The notes: generated by a model from the sequence alone, not told the origin. 64,000 nucleotides of DNA from Allacma fusca (GCA_947179485.1 OX359250.1:39524783-39588782); one strand, 5' to 3'; shown: positions 1 through 11,892, counted from the stretch's first letter. Made by a program: numbers and translations.

Positions 1-1490
1 TTTCATTCATTTTATTCATTTTATTTCATGATAAAGTACTCTGACACAAGGGATATTTAAAGAGAGTCTTAGAGTACATGTATCACAGGACGGCTGTACA
101 TTAATTCGATGAAAGCTTGTTTACTGCAATCAGAATTAGTCCTCACATTTTTTACAAATCTCTGTCTAACTCATAAACTGTTATTTACTATTATACGCTT
201 TCTTTCTGATGAAAGTTTTACTTTAATTGGAAAGTTTGATTTGAATGCTCCTAACAATGTTCCTCTTCATACGCAAGATTGTATTGGTTACTCAAAGTTT
301 CTATATTTGCATACATGTAAGTTAAATTCAAGTTTGGAGATTTGAAGTACTCCCTAAAATGGTTTGAAATAATTCCCATAAATGCCAGATTGAACATAGT
401 TTGCATATCCAACATTTTTCTCACAATCAAACTAACTAGATACATTTTAAAAATAAGAAATTATTTTTTTTGTCCTAATAGGTTGCTTCTATGGGACAGT
501 AATTGATTGGGATTATTTCTCCAGACCCATTAATTGCAAACCGTCCAATAAAACAATGTAGATGGAGGTAATTGCAATTTATCACAAGATACTACTTAAC
601 AATGACAGGAGGAAAACTAGTTGGACGAATTTCCTGGAAAAACTGCTTACTGAATCAATTTATGAATCTTGTTTAACCGAATATAAGTTCAATAAAACAT
701 TTATTCTGTCAAGGTAAAGAAATCAGTAAATCATGTACATTTTCAACGTATAGTTTCTTCAAAAAAATACACGCAACTGTTATTTCACAAATTTTCTAAA
801 ATTGTTATCCAGGGCCTGCTTGAATATGTATATGAATGTCGCATATATACATAAAAATTTTAAATACCATCGGGAGTAATTAGTCAGGTGCTGTGAATAC
901 TTAAACAAAGATCGACTTAATTTTTAAATCAGCATGAAAATCCAGCATAAACGGTATTTCAAAAAAATTCCAATTTGCGCAAATATTTGATTAAGGGAAT
1001 GAATTGCTGAAACTATCTTTGTAAAATTCATAGAAAATAAATTGTAAATATTTTACATGAATCGTTTTTTACATGAGTTTTCAGAAATTATCCATAATTT
1101 TTGTAACACCAAATCAATACGAAAATATGTAATTACAATCTTGTTTCTAATTTTTCATACCACCCCTTTTGTTAATGCAGACTAATGATGACACTAAAAT
1201 CTCGAAATAAAAAAAGTTTTGTCCACTTCTGGAGCTAGCTCTTTAGCTTAACTCAATATAACGACGCCCAAATTGAACCAGGGAATTTTTCCTGAACTGG
1301 TAATTGTTATGATGGTTAATAAAAATAGTGCTTCATTTATTTTTACACATTTGAAAGTGGCACCTATCTGCACCAGACAGCAGTAACAAGATTCTACGAT
1401 TGTTTACATAACACTTTGTACTATGACTGTATATAAAAAAGTAATCATGTCATCTTATCCATTTGCGATTGTCTTCTCGGGAAATTCATC
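1..1490. other. AT-rich non-coding stretch
   Basis: Very AT-rich. Only short open frames (under 80 codons) occur, with no recognisable product and no convincing splice signals. It may contain the promoter and 5' leader of the gene starting near 1491. I see nothing else in it. Confidence 0.5.
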
Positions 1491-2276
1491 ATGTTGCGGC
1501 TACTCGTTCTCAGCTATGTACTACTCACCGTCAATATTTGTGAAGGGGGAATATGCAATCAGTGCATTAATTTGGGAAATAAGTTCCTAATGTGGTTACA
1601 CTAACTCCCAATTTTCCGGACTGACTCTATTTCAGGCAACAAATTTATCTGATTGTCAATTGTTGTTCCCTGTACTCAAAAAATTCAAATGTAAGTTGCT
1701 TCTACAAAAACATTTTCTCTTATATTAATTATTGCAGTAGAGTTAAATACATTGGGAATACGATTGTAAGCTTGCAAAACCTAATTTTGTTTAATTTTTG
1801 TAGTGAAATCATTCCAACTGGGATTTCCAAAGAATTTTACGAAAATAGCTGCAACAATGCAAAATTCTCCTGTCCAATCAACCCTTGCGTATTATGATGT
1901 TAATTTGACAACGCCGTTCTATCAATCCTCTGATGACAAAATACAATCAACTGCTTATGAAGACGTGAACTCAGTTCCAACCTCAATACACCCTATACAA
2001 GATGACACATCAACTTCTGCTTCCGAGATCCCAACTTCCTTAGATGTATCAGATTTAGCTAATACAACATTGCAAACACCAATTCTGGATAACAAAACCC
2101 TGTCTAGTACTACGTATCTCTCATACTCCTTGACCGCCAGCAGTTTTACAGCCATTCCTGAGGCAAGGAGTGAGGCTTCGGGGAAACCTGATACTAAGGC
2201 AAATGTTTTGTCTAGGTTGAGCACTTCTCAAATAACAGGTACTTTTCTCGCAGTCTTATCTTTAGCATTACCATAA
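1491..2276 (+). CDS. 5' part of a secreted or membrane Cys-rich, Ser/Thr-rich protein (gene model unresolved)
   Basis: An ATG at 1491 opens a typical signal peptide (MLRLLVLSYVLLTVNICEG) followed by CNQC. A 53-nt intron (GT at 1583, acceptor TTTCAG ending 1635) joins it, phase 2, to a frame open for 86 codons up to 1894. That frame has about ten Cys residues, including a CC pair, and ends near SCPINPC. A second, overlapping frame (1803-2276) encodes about 157 residues very rich in Ser and Thr, like a mucin stalk. It either ends in a hydrophobic tail (FLAVLSLALP, which could be a GPI signal) or splices at CAG|GTACTT (2239, phase 1) to the phase-1 exons at 4.4-4.8 kb. I could not find a splice joining the Cys frame to the Ser/Thr frame; a frameshift, a missed intron or two genes are all possible. 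The family is not recognised. Confidence 0.35.
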
Positions 2277-4000
2277 ATATCATCACAAAGCTTGTGAAAT
2301 CAAAAGTATAGTTCCATATACTACATTTACATTATAATTCCTGTAGAGAAGGAAAGAAAAATGTGGAGGTCCCTGTACCGTACATACATACTGATCAAAT
2401 CTCTAGCTGCCGTTAATCAGACCACACAGTCCATGCTATCTTTCAACTCAATGAATCCCTACGCTTTTTTTGTCAAACCGAAAAAGGTTATGGAAATAAT
2501 GACTCAATAAGGTTTTACAATTTTAACTAATTTCTACTTACCATATACTTGCACGGGACGTCTGTCCATTTGAATGAGCTTTATGTAGTTAGCCTTTTCG
2601 GGAATCTTGCCACTCATTTCAGTACTTTTTGAATTTGTATATATTACTATGAAGCTAGTTGAAAATCAAACTTAATGAAACGTTAATAATAAACTCCAAT
2701 GCGTTTACGTTAAACTTTATAAATGTAGCGACTGATTTTTTACCTTGCCTTTAGATACTTGCTGAATACAATGCTCTCACCAAATAAACTATTTACTGGG
2801 ATGATTCTCATTTTATACAAAACTCATAACAAAGAAACAGCATAATGTAACTACCTGTTTAACCAAAATAATTTCTGGGAGCAAGTTGTCTTACATTCAG
2901 TTTTTATTCATCATTCAAATCCAAATATATTCATTCTGCGTCTAAATGTAAAAAATAATTAAGTGTACTCTGTAAATCGAAAGAACATACTGCTACCGCT
3001 GATACGCTTTACCAACAATTTCATTTTTAGTTAATATTATCTTACAGTCACTCCACCCTTAAATTATAATCACTATTTTTAACATGTTCGTACACAAATT
3101 TAGGGTCACGGATTCTAGGTGATAGTCTAGTAAAATGAGTATACGAGAGTATAACTATGTATGCATATTTAATTTACCAACTCAGTCTCCTGCCCACGTT
3201 CACAAATAACGGGAGTTGCAGGTAATGATCTGTAATTGGGTTTCTTGTTTTTTACGCTGTATTCATACACCAGCCTTGCTTCTAGTTACTCCCGTGTATA
3301 CTTATACTAATGAAGTAAAGTCGGGCTTAATTTCCATTCAACCTAATTTGGTTATCAATGGAACAACCCAGTTACCTCACCTCAACACTGCTCGAAATTC
3401 TCACCTCCAGTGCAAGACTGAATGATAGATTGTATTCTCCTGTCAACAGCTAAACTTAGCAACGCAATAACCGCTAAAGAATTACTTGAATAAAATGACT
3501 CATCCACAAGAAATATTTTGTTATAAAATTAAGAGCAAATCAACATTCAAATTCAGCGGAAACACAAATTGCATGTCAAAACTTACATCACTTGTATCTG
3601 TATTTGCAGCCCTCAAAAATCTATATCACGCTTCCATTATATTGACAAAGTTTGTGCTAAAAATTTGACATAATATGAATTTACTTTTATATATGTTACA
3701 TTTGTATATAAAAACTGAATATTCTCACTTCTATTTAATACGAGAAAAGTGTCGAGCTTAGTTCTTATGGATAAAGTTCCATACAAATTAAATTAAAAGG
3801 GAAAATAAAGTGCTGGCAATAAAAGGTATGACCGTTACGCTCACTCCCAGAATTAACGCCTCTTAAACCAGCCCCCAAAATATAAGTTTGTTTTTAATAG
3901 CGACTCTCCATTTCCAGTTGAGTATTGTCAACCTCGGATTTGCTGCTCTATCTCGTAGAAGTGGCAACAATAACAAATATGTACATAGGTACTTCCTTAG
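2277..4000. other. Non-coding or intronic stretch
   Basis: AT-rich. An open frame at 3216-3425 (+) contains possible N-glycosylation sites (NGT) but has no clear donor. If the signal-peptide exon and the membrane exons on either side belong to one gene, this is its large intron. The short upstream end of the exon at about 4001 is not resolved. Confidence 0.4.
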
Positions 4001-5404
4001 TTTATTTTGGACGGCTGGGAATGTTTTGTCATTTTCCCTCAATTTCACAACCTCAGCAATATTGAAATCAGGACATCTGGGAGCTCCTTTCTGCACTCCA
4101 GTCATACCGTGTACAATACTGCTAACCAAAACCTGGTTTCTTACAAACCGTTTAAATCGAATGCAGCATACTCCGGACGTACGTACTTACAAGTCACCTC
4201 AACAGTTCTCTGCCGTTTCTCTCTATCCCTCACTTTAATTTTCACTGGACAAGAGTTCTCCATCGAAATTACTAGTAAGCCACTCTGGGTCATTTCTGAT
4301 TTATCCTGTCAAATATATATATTAAGCTTCCAAATATTATGTTATGTTGGTATTTTAGTGGCATGTTCAAGTCTTGGATGTTGCACAGACTGCATACAAA
4401 AATGCATTTGGGGCCAGGTGTACAACCAATTAGCCAGGTGTGTATTCAAGACCTCCGAACTGGGCCCATTTATTTTGCTGGAAGTGCACCCAGGTCAATC
4501 ATGCTCCTTTCCTGGACTGGACCAAGGAACGTGCTTGTCGTCAACGACAGAACCCGTCCCAGAACCAATTCCTCGGCTCAACTCTTCTGGATATGTTTTA
4601 CCCCTAATAATTATTACCGGTAAGTATTAATTAATAATTATATGATCTTGACATTTTATGCAGGCTTGTTGATTCCATGCTTCCATGTTATTAATATTGT
4701 GCTTATTCCAGCTATAGCAGCTTTGCTTGGTATTTTTGTGCTTCTTGCGTATAAGCTGTTCAGACGCTCAGGTAATATTTGTTTTTTATTTTCTCCGTGT
4801 CTGTAATATGTAATTACAATTATGAACTTAATTTTATAGCTCCAGCTGCTTTGCAACGTAGCGCCGATGATCCTGATGCTAGAGGAGAGAACATTTACGG
4901 TAAAACTATCCTTTCATCACTAATTTTGTTCGTTGTAATCAAACTGCACTGAGAAAATTAATTATTGCAGAGACCCTGAACAGGGCCGTGCTCGTTCCTG
5001 AGGATAATTTGGTTCATTTTCAGGGTAAGTTAAATTTGAGGAGCACTGCAGCACGTAACGTGATGCTTTATAAATGAAATAATACCAATACACCCTTTTG
5101 CATTTAAGTTCCAGATAGAAGTCAAGTTGTAGACGGCTACAGTCTGGTTGATCTTGGTAAGTATGTGCTTTTTTAATAACATAAATCAGCTCTAATGATT
5201 TCGTTATTTAGCCACTCCAACTGGCTCTCCACGTCGTCTACCAACGCCTCCAGTCGAGGATTCAATTATTGTATCTGAATTTAGTGAGTACAGCACCCTC
5301 GTATCTTTTTTGTTTCCAGCAATAATTACTTTCATAAATGTGTACAATATATGTTAATTATTGTAGACACGCCTAATGCTTCCGAAGACCAGGAAAGTGA
5401 CTGA
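4001..5404 (+). CDS. Type I membrane protein, 3' exons (transmembrane segment and Tyr-motif cytoplasmic tail)
   Basis: Eight exons can be chained: about 4001-4274, 4359-4619, 4664-4771, 4840-4899, 4971-5024, 5109-5156, 5212-5283 and 5367-5404 (TGA). All seven introns have GT-AG ends, are phase 1, and are 43-84 nt long. The second exon is Cys-rich (CSSLGCCTDCIQKC) and ends in a Pro linker (EPVPEPIPRL). The third encodes a long hydrophobic segment (IPAIAALLGIFVLLAY) with a KLFRR stop-transfer. The tail has YETL and YSLV, which fit the YxxPhi endocytic signal, and an acidic C-terminus ending EDQESD. Splicing that keeps one frame through seven introns makes this a real gene. The 5' end of the first exon is uncertain (acceptor CCTTAG at 4000 fits). 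It may be the 3' half of the gene beginning at 1491. The ectodomain family is not recognised. Confidence 0.72.
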
Positions 5405-5574
5405 ACGAAATGCAGCCACTTCAATCTTCATTTATTGTTTTTTTTCTCTCCATACACATATACTGCTTTTATTAACATTTTTGTTTTTATCCAACAGTGA
5501 ATGTATAAATGCATACGTTGTTCAATCTTAAAAAAGTCATGTTTTATACTAAGCACGGATATTGCAACGGTGGT

Positions 5575-5870
5575 AAGATAGGAAGAGCTTCGAAGTGCTC
5601 CTGATTATGGAAAGGGTTACACCGGAAGGTACTTCCGGCTGTGGAAGGGTTCCTGAGTAGGACCCTAATTAGCGAAGGGATCCTGATAGGGTTCTAATTA
5701 GGGAAGGGGATTGCACCGGAACGATTGTACTCAGGAAGGGATCCTGATTGGGAAGGAATCCTGAGTAGGGCCCCTGAGCAGGGCTCCTGATTATAGGGAA
5801 GGGATCCTGATAGGGAAGGGATCCTGATAGCACCGGAAGGCCTTGATTGCACTTCCGGTGCAAAGTAATG
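5575..5870. repeat. GC-rich degenerate minisatellite
   Basis: Repeated variants of GGGAAGGGATCCTGATAG, with spacer variants such as CCTGAGTAGGG. Blocks of CACCGGAAG and CTTCCGGTG in opposite orientation lie at both ends and inside (for example 5619-5640 and 5830-5862). The composition is clearly more GC-rich than the surroundings. It lies between the membrane-protein gene and the mariner element and has no coding potential. Confidence 0.75.
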
Positions 5871-6114
5871 GAGTATTGCTACCTACTTAACAGAAACGGA
5901 AAAAATACTGTTATTTTTCGTTTTCAAGCAACCGCAAAATTGAACTTTATGCTACCTCCTGGGCGCCAACTGGCACCAGCGTGGCGGCACATTACATGAA
6001 TGCATAGCTGCAGTTTATTGTATATCCGCACGTGGAGTACATCTCATAGTTTTTTCCTTCCACACAATGTCCTGCGTCAATTGTTAGTGTCCAAAACCTT
6101 ATCGTACCTTATTA

Positions 6115-7415
6115 CTGAGGGTGGAAACAATAAGTTTGAACAAACTTTGAATCAATTTTTAGGATAAAGTACACGACAGGGAATTTGTCCCGTATATTCC
6201 ACGTGTTCCCCATTTCTTTTAGATATTGAAATCAGTCTTCATTTCCATGAAACGATAACTTGAAGGAACTTTTCAACGGGGATACTGTTCCACTCTTCAT
6301 TCACAACTTTCCAAAGCCCCTTTAAGGTGGATGCCCTGCGGTTGAAAAGATTTTTCTTGAGGATACCCAACCCAAAAAAGTCCACGGGACTTTCATCGGG
6401 GGACTTAACTGGAATTTCCGAATTTGAAATTAAAGTTACCCCTGTCCTATTCTTCAGCTCCCGGGCATAATCCTGAGTGAACCGGGCATTGTGAGAACTG
6501 GTGGCGTTGTGATGCACATACACATTTAAAGTGTTCTCTCCGTAACGTTTTTGACCTTCGACATCCAGTAAAGGCTTCAGGACATCACTTACATAGTAAT
6601 GTGAGTTCCCTTTGTCGTTATGAGGAACTTTAAAAACAGGGAGGGCCCCACGCCCGGTAATTGCCCGCCGAATCATTATCTTTTCACCAAACTTTTCTTT
6701 CTTGTTCATGACTGGAGTCACTTCCAGATTTCGGTCATTGGTGAAAAATATTCTTCACTCCAAGCTGCAGTCCAGGATGTAAAAATATGTCTCCTCCAAA
6801 GTCACCCTAAATTCCGAACTCTTACCCGCTAAGTGACGCTCATAGAGCTCCCGGGCATTGGTCTTCCTGTTTTTCTTATGGCTGTACTTGAGAGTATGTC
6901 TCCGGTGCTTATTCCTGGTTTGCATCGCCCAATCCCTTTGAATTATTTTGTTTACGGTGTTGTGGGAAGTGCCTAGCTTCCTTGCAATAGCTCTCTGGCT
7001 CAGTGGATTCACATTTGACGCATACCGGGCTAATTGTCGTATGTTACCCGGATTTCGCACTATTGTATGACGATTAACTTTGGGCTGTGGGAGTCCATTT
7101 ACTTTAGCTTGTCGAAGTTTTACTTTGGAATTAAACACTGGACTAATTGACCCAATAGATATCCTATTCCCTTGCTTCCGAAGTTTGTCCTGGATGACCC
7201 GGTAGGTCATTTTGTCTTTGGAAAGTACCCGGATGATTGCTTCACCTTCCGAACTGAATGTTGGAGCCATTTTTAGGCGGATCATTGCGGAACTTGGTCC
7301 ACTGGTAGACAACATCACGTTCTTTAACCTTAATTACTGTGCAATTCGTCAATTACGCGCGCCGTTCAATAATCGCGCGTTAAAGGATGTTCAAAGTTAT
7401 CGTTTCCACCCTCTG
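6115..7415 (-). mobile_element. Mariner-type (Tc1/mariner) element, 1301 bp, full length
   Basis: The ends are inverted repeats: CTGAGGGTGGAAAC at the left and CAGAGGGTGGAAAC on the opposite strand at the right, with similarity continuing for about 30 bp (ACTTTGAAC). Both ends abut TA (6113-6114 and 7416-7417), the usual mariner target duplication. Length and gene content are those of a full mariner-type copy. The single gene runs leftward, and its frame is broken once (see the transposase entry). Confidence 0.92.
6239..7270 (-). pseudogene. Mariner-type transposase with one in-frame stop
   Basis: Read from the ATG at 7270, the frame covers 343 residues, the usual mariner length, and is interrupted only by TGA at 6757-6755 (codon 172). 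Two helix-turn-helix regions are visible at about residues 8-50 and 77-112. The C-terminal motif SPDESPVDFFGLG carries the third catalytic Asp (about residue 297). At the first catalytic position the motif reads VTLEE (Glu159) where the family has Asp. At the second it reads HHNATSSH (Asn255) where Asp is expected. The spacing between second and third positions is 41 residues, like rosa-type DD41D mariners. The stop and both substitutions make this copy inactive. Catalytic assignments are by motif reading, not alignment. Confidence 0.9.
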
Positions 7416-7822
7416 TATTAGCACCATTTGAACATATTTTCATTAATGCTTATTGTTAGCCCTTATTGTTATTCTGACAACAGCAACACTAAATTTAGTG
7501 CACATATTCGTTGATGATGTTATTTACAAACATGGGCAGACAAAAGATCAGTACAGTTTTTCAACATTTTGAATTCAGAAGTAAGGATCAAACATCTCCA
7601 TATTTAGTGGAAGTTTGTGATTCAGTAGTTCGTGTAAAACCAAAATTTTATAGCGAATTTATAAAAATAAATACAGCTATTGTTCAAAATACAGTGTACT
7701 GTTGGAAGCTTTTTCCTGTTATGACAATATTATGAGGGAAATAATCAAATTGGTTATAAATTTGATTCATTCGATTGATGGACTAGCACTGGTCCAACTT
7801 CGTTGAAAGTTGTAGCTAGAGT

Positions 7823-10091
7823 TAGGGTTCCCAGACGTCCCGGAATGCCCAGGACAGTCCCGGAATGACAATCGTTGTCCCGTGTCCCGGAAGGGTGTAT
7901 TCCGGGACACGTAAATGTCCCGGAAACGTCAAGTTCAAAATGTTATTAGAGTTTCTAAGAGAAAAATAAGATAGTAATTACTTCTAGAGGAACTCGATTC
8001 AAACGAGAGCATCGTGTGCCAGCTATGTAAAACTAAAAAACCATTACGGTAAAAAGGTGTGCGTTTTACAATTCTAAGTGCGAAGAGGTTGTCAATTACA
8101 AAAATTGGTTACGTCGAAATTGCAAAGATGACCAGATTGCTAGGTTTATAGTGTGTATAACGACTTCCTCTGTGAAGTATGAAGAATTTGGGTCTGTTTA
8201 ATCTCGCATGGAAAGTTACTTAAACAAAAACCTAAAAAAGCAGCTGCTGAAACTAAAACCGTTTCGATGTTTTTAAACCAAAAAATTTGGAGACATTTAC
8301 AAGCTATTAAAAAAGAAGTTGCAAGCATTTAGCATAATATTTAGCACAGTAACAGTTACAATAGTTTGAGTCCTACTCATTCCGTTTTTTTCTTAGATTC
8401 GTGTACAGCCATACAATTTAAATGGAACTTAATCAACAGCAATTGTCAAAAACGTCTCCTATTTTAGCGTTTCATTCTTCTAACACAGGTGAGAGATTTT
8501 TAGCACATTTAAATATTAATTTAAATAAATTTTTGAATCAATTTAAACGCGAGTACAAATTATTATTGTTTCAGTATAATGTGAGTAAGTCATGCATTTC
8601 TGCAATTAAAAAATATTGTGACAATTATTAAAAACGTAAAACATTTTAAGTAAAACTGTTGTAATTGGTATTCAATTAGTTTTCTGTATTACATGTAAAT
8701 TAATTAAACTCTTATGAACTTGCACAAGAATATATGAAATTTTAGGAAATATCAAAATGTATCCTTATGAGCTAAAGTACTTTGTTAAAGTCAACGGGAT
8801 ATCTATGGCCTAGATTTTTACAAAGACACGAGTGAATCCAGAAAACATATTTTCAAACAATTTCAAAACATAGCTGCTAAGAGGGGACTAGAAATTAGCT
8901 GTTACAGCGCGAACAATACGAACGTAAACTACGGTCGCCAAAATTCGGTTTCAGAAACTGCGGGAACAAAATCTATCAATTGTTGCTGACCATTTTAAAT
9001 TCCACATTACACACAACGCTGTGAATAAAAATGCATGCAACAAATTTTCAATGGATGTTGAAGGCTTAGTTTTAAAATATTTTAGCGAATTTAGCTCGTC
9101 TAAGTAGAGACTGGACTCTTTAAAACAGTTCTGTGAATTTGTGGATGTGACTTTCCTTACTTCCATCACTGGATGGATTCCTTTCTAATAGGTCAGCTTT
9201 GAAGTCATATTTACTTTTGAAGAAACAAAGTTACTGCCCTGTTGTTATAGCAGCAATGAAGATGCTGCGAAAGTAGAATCTCTACTCGAATGTTACCTAT
9301 ATATTGTGCACAATATTTTACAATAAATGACTTTGCTAATTTTAATGTCGGAGTGTAATGATTGTACTTCTACAGAAATTTACGCTAGTAGTAAATCTCT
9401 TCTGGAAAGTTGTGTAAACCGATACAACGATAAATTTTACGGAAGTAGCACAAATGTAATTGTGAAAACTTTACCCCTGGAACAACAGAGCGCCTTTAAC
9501 AGGAAGCTTTAAATTTTTTGAAATCAAAGGCCTATTTAAGCAGACATTTTGATTTCAGCGACAATAATGTTGTTCTGAAAATGGAACTACTACATTTTAA
9601 ATCAAAGGAATTTTTAGTATTCACGGATTATTTACTAAATCTAACCGTTGCACTCGGTAACTAAACGGGGACCAGCTGTACAATATATTTTGCTTACTTC
9701 GTCAAAGGTCTGAGTTTCTGATTGTGATTAGATTGGTGGGTGCAAAGTGGTTTGAGTTTTTAAGAAAGAACAATGTCCTGAACTATTCAAGCTTGTATCG
9801 TTCGTGCTGTCAATTCCTGTTAGTAACGCTTTTGTAGAAAGGTATTTCAGCCTAATGAAGATAGTTTGAAAATCCGAGAGAAACTTAATGCCAACAGAAC
9901 TTGTGAAGGCAGAGCTTCAAGTCAGGCATAATTTGCCCTTGTCGTGTTGGGAATTTTTCTTTTTTGAACAAACCGCAAAACCAGAAAATGGTATTACATG
10001 CCAGAAAGGCTGAAAAATACAATTATGAATCATTTTTACGTAAAAAAAATATGTTGTCCCGGAATGACGTTTCGAATAAGTGGGAACCCTA
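7823..10091 (+). mobile_element. Decayed hAT-type DNA transposon, 2269 bp
   Basis: Terminal inverted repeats TAGGGTTCCCA (7823-7833) and its complement (10081-10091) are flanked by the direct repeat AGCTAGAGT (7814-7822 and 10092-10100). hAT elements make 8-bp duplications, so one of these nine bases is probably chance. Several copies of GTCCCGGA lie just inside the left end, and one at the right end. The interior holds broken pieces of a hAT transposase on the + strand: a CQLC that may be a BED zinc finger remnant near 8010, and the C-terminal dimerisation motif near 9804. No long frame survives. Confidence 0.88.
9804..9932 (+). pseudogene. hAT transposase C-terminal dimerisation domain remnant
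   Basis: The translation reads VLSIPVSNAFVERYFSLMK, the conserved hAT C-terminal motif (x-S-x-x-x-E-R-x-F-S). After an in-frame TGA it continues in the same frame as MPTELVKAELQVRHNL, as expected for the family tail. Upstream pieces in several frames (for example 9327-9512) are probably the rest of the same gene, broken by stops and indels. Confidence 0.8.
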
Positions 10092-10165
10092 AGCTAGAGT
10101 AAATATTTGCCTCCCGTATACTCATTTTCGTGTCGAACGTCAGTTCTCAGTCCAGGCATTTGTAC

Positions 10166-10992
10166 TAGGGTTGGCAAGTATCGCCAGTTTGTCAGTATCG
10201 GGAATATCGGTATCGGTAGAATGCAATTTTGCGATATTTGCGATAATATCGGGTATCGCCGATACTTTTTGCTAAAGTGAATTAGCACATGAAGTATAAA
10301 GAGTTAACATCAACGGAACTAGCTATTAGATTTGTCATGATATCTGAAAATCTGAATCTTGTAATCACTGGACGATTACATGGAGAGCGAAGATAGTATG
10401 CAAAATATTGAAATATATACCTATATTACATCTAACATTAAGACAACCATTGTGGCTGTCATGTGATGTTACTGAAATTTTTAAAATACTTCATAATTTT
10501 CTTGAAGTTTTTCAAAAATGTGGTTGCATGGCATCTAATATATTAGTTAAATTTTATAATTTTTTATAAATTTAAAAATTGTGAAAATTTAAAAATTATT
10601 GAGTTTATATGAGACATTCTACGCTTGTTTAAAAATTTTTAATTGAACCGTTCAAAAGTTTTTTCTCCTACAAGGTCTGGAATTGTATTGTTGTAAAAAC
10701 AAAAGGTAGAGGATATCGTCGATGAAGAGGCAAAATGGTCTAAGTGCTGTACAAAAGCATGCGCACACACTCCAATTTGCCTCTTCAGCGACGGCATGCT
10801 TGCTTATGTACCCTTTTACTTGACTCGCACGAAAGAAATATGTCAGAAAGTACTTGCAGTTTAAAATAATTTCCATTGGCGATACCCGATATTCTCGACA
10901 TGATTGGCGATAAGTATCGCCACTAATGTCGCACATATTTTTGGCGATATTTGTGATAATATCGTATCGCAGTATCGCACTTGCCAACACTA
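10166..10992. mobile_element. Non-autonomous hAT-like element, 827 bp
   Basis: The ends read TAGGGTTGGCAAGT and, on the other strand, TAGTGTTGGCAAGT. They are flanked by an exact 8-bp duplication ATTTGTAC (10158-10165 and 10993-11000). Both subterminal regions are packed with GCGATA/TATCGC words in both orientations. There is no transposase frame. The 8-bp duplication and the TAGNGTTGGC-type end support hAT. Confidence 0.88.
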
Positions 10993-11159
10993 ATTTGTAC
11001 TCTCTGAAAGAGGAAGCAGAACGAAGGACGAAGTACTCCAGTTTTGTTCCTCCGAGCCAATGGATTTTGAATATAAAGCTAAAACTGGTTTTATATAATT
11101 TTTCTTAGTACTTATTAGTTGTTACAAAATTATAGCAAAAACTTAATACAGCTAAATAT

Positions 11160-11335
11160 CGTTGAAGCTAAATGAGCTGTGAATACCGTTATTAACCGTT
11201 TAACGGAATTTGTTTTGAGCAAAAACCGTTTTAACCAAGAGCTGTATTCCGAAAAACCGAAAACAAAAACCGAAAACAAATTCCGAAAAACGTTTGACTG
11301 GTAAACGAAAACCATATTTTTCGGTTTTCCAAGTC
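11160..11335. repeat. CCGAAAA/AACCGTT-rich repeat, probably a transposon end
   Basis: Repeated words AACCGTTT, CCGAAAAACCG and ACCGAAAAC occur within about 170 bp. Such arrays are common at the ends of hAT and other DNA elements. I did not find a matching second end or a target duplication, so the class is open. Confidence 0.45.
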
Positions 11336-11588
11336 TGCTTTTAATATAATAAACTTTCAAACAAATAATTTGGCTCTCTTTGTAGCAAATTCAAACATTT
11401 ACAATTTACAACAACTAATTGTAAGTTGAATACTTGGAAGGAAGAGACCAATGATGAAAATTAACTTAATGAAACGTATCTGAAATACCCTGCTACTTTT
11501 CTTTGTCCATTCCATTTTGAAAGCTCATTTCAGTACTTGCATATGCTTGCCCTCATTAGCAGTGCTCATATCAGTCCCAGTCAGTCTC

Positions 11589-11600
11589 CCCAATGAGCAC
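11589..11600 (+). repeat. Left terminal inverted repeat of the 5.55-kb element
   Basis: CCCAATGAGCAC, an exact inverted match to 17126-17137. Confidence 0.85.
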
Positions 11601-11637
11601 ATGATGGCAACTAGTCGTCAGGGTACCATCACCAACC

Positions 11638-11766
11638 AACGTCAGCTGGTCATACTGCGGTCAGCACTGAGGATTGCTTGATGTAAAAGTGTCCGCTTTT
11701 AGGTCTGCAGCTAACGTCAGTATCTTACGTGAACTGACGTTGCCTAACGTCAGCATCAGACGTTAG
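11638..11766. repeat. Left subterminal array of AACGTCAG words
   Basis: Copies at 11638-11645, 11712-11720 and 11745-11753 (direct), and 11734-11741 and 11758-11766 (inverted or variant). The consensus is about TAACGTCAG. The spacing is short and the orientation mixed, as for binding sites of an element-coded protein. Confidence 0.7.
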
Positions 11767-11892
11767 GGAATAACGGCAATAAAACGTTATATGAGCTATC
11801 ATTTAATGGTAGTTTTAAATTATTATTATTATTTAAAATCAAAATACATTTGTTGAAATGATTATTCTCAATCGATAATTTCAATTTCAATG

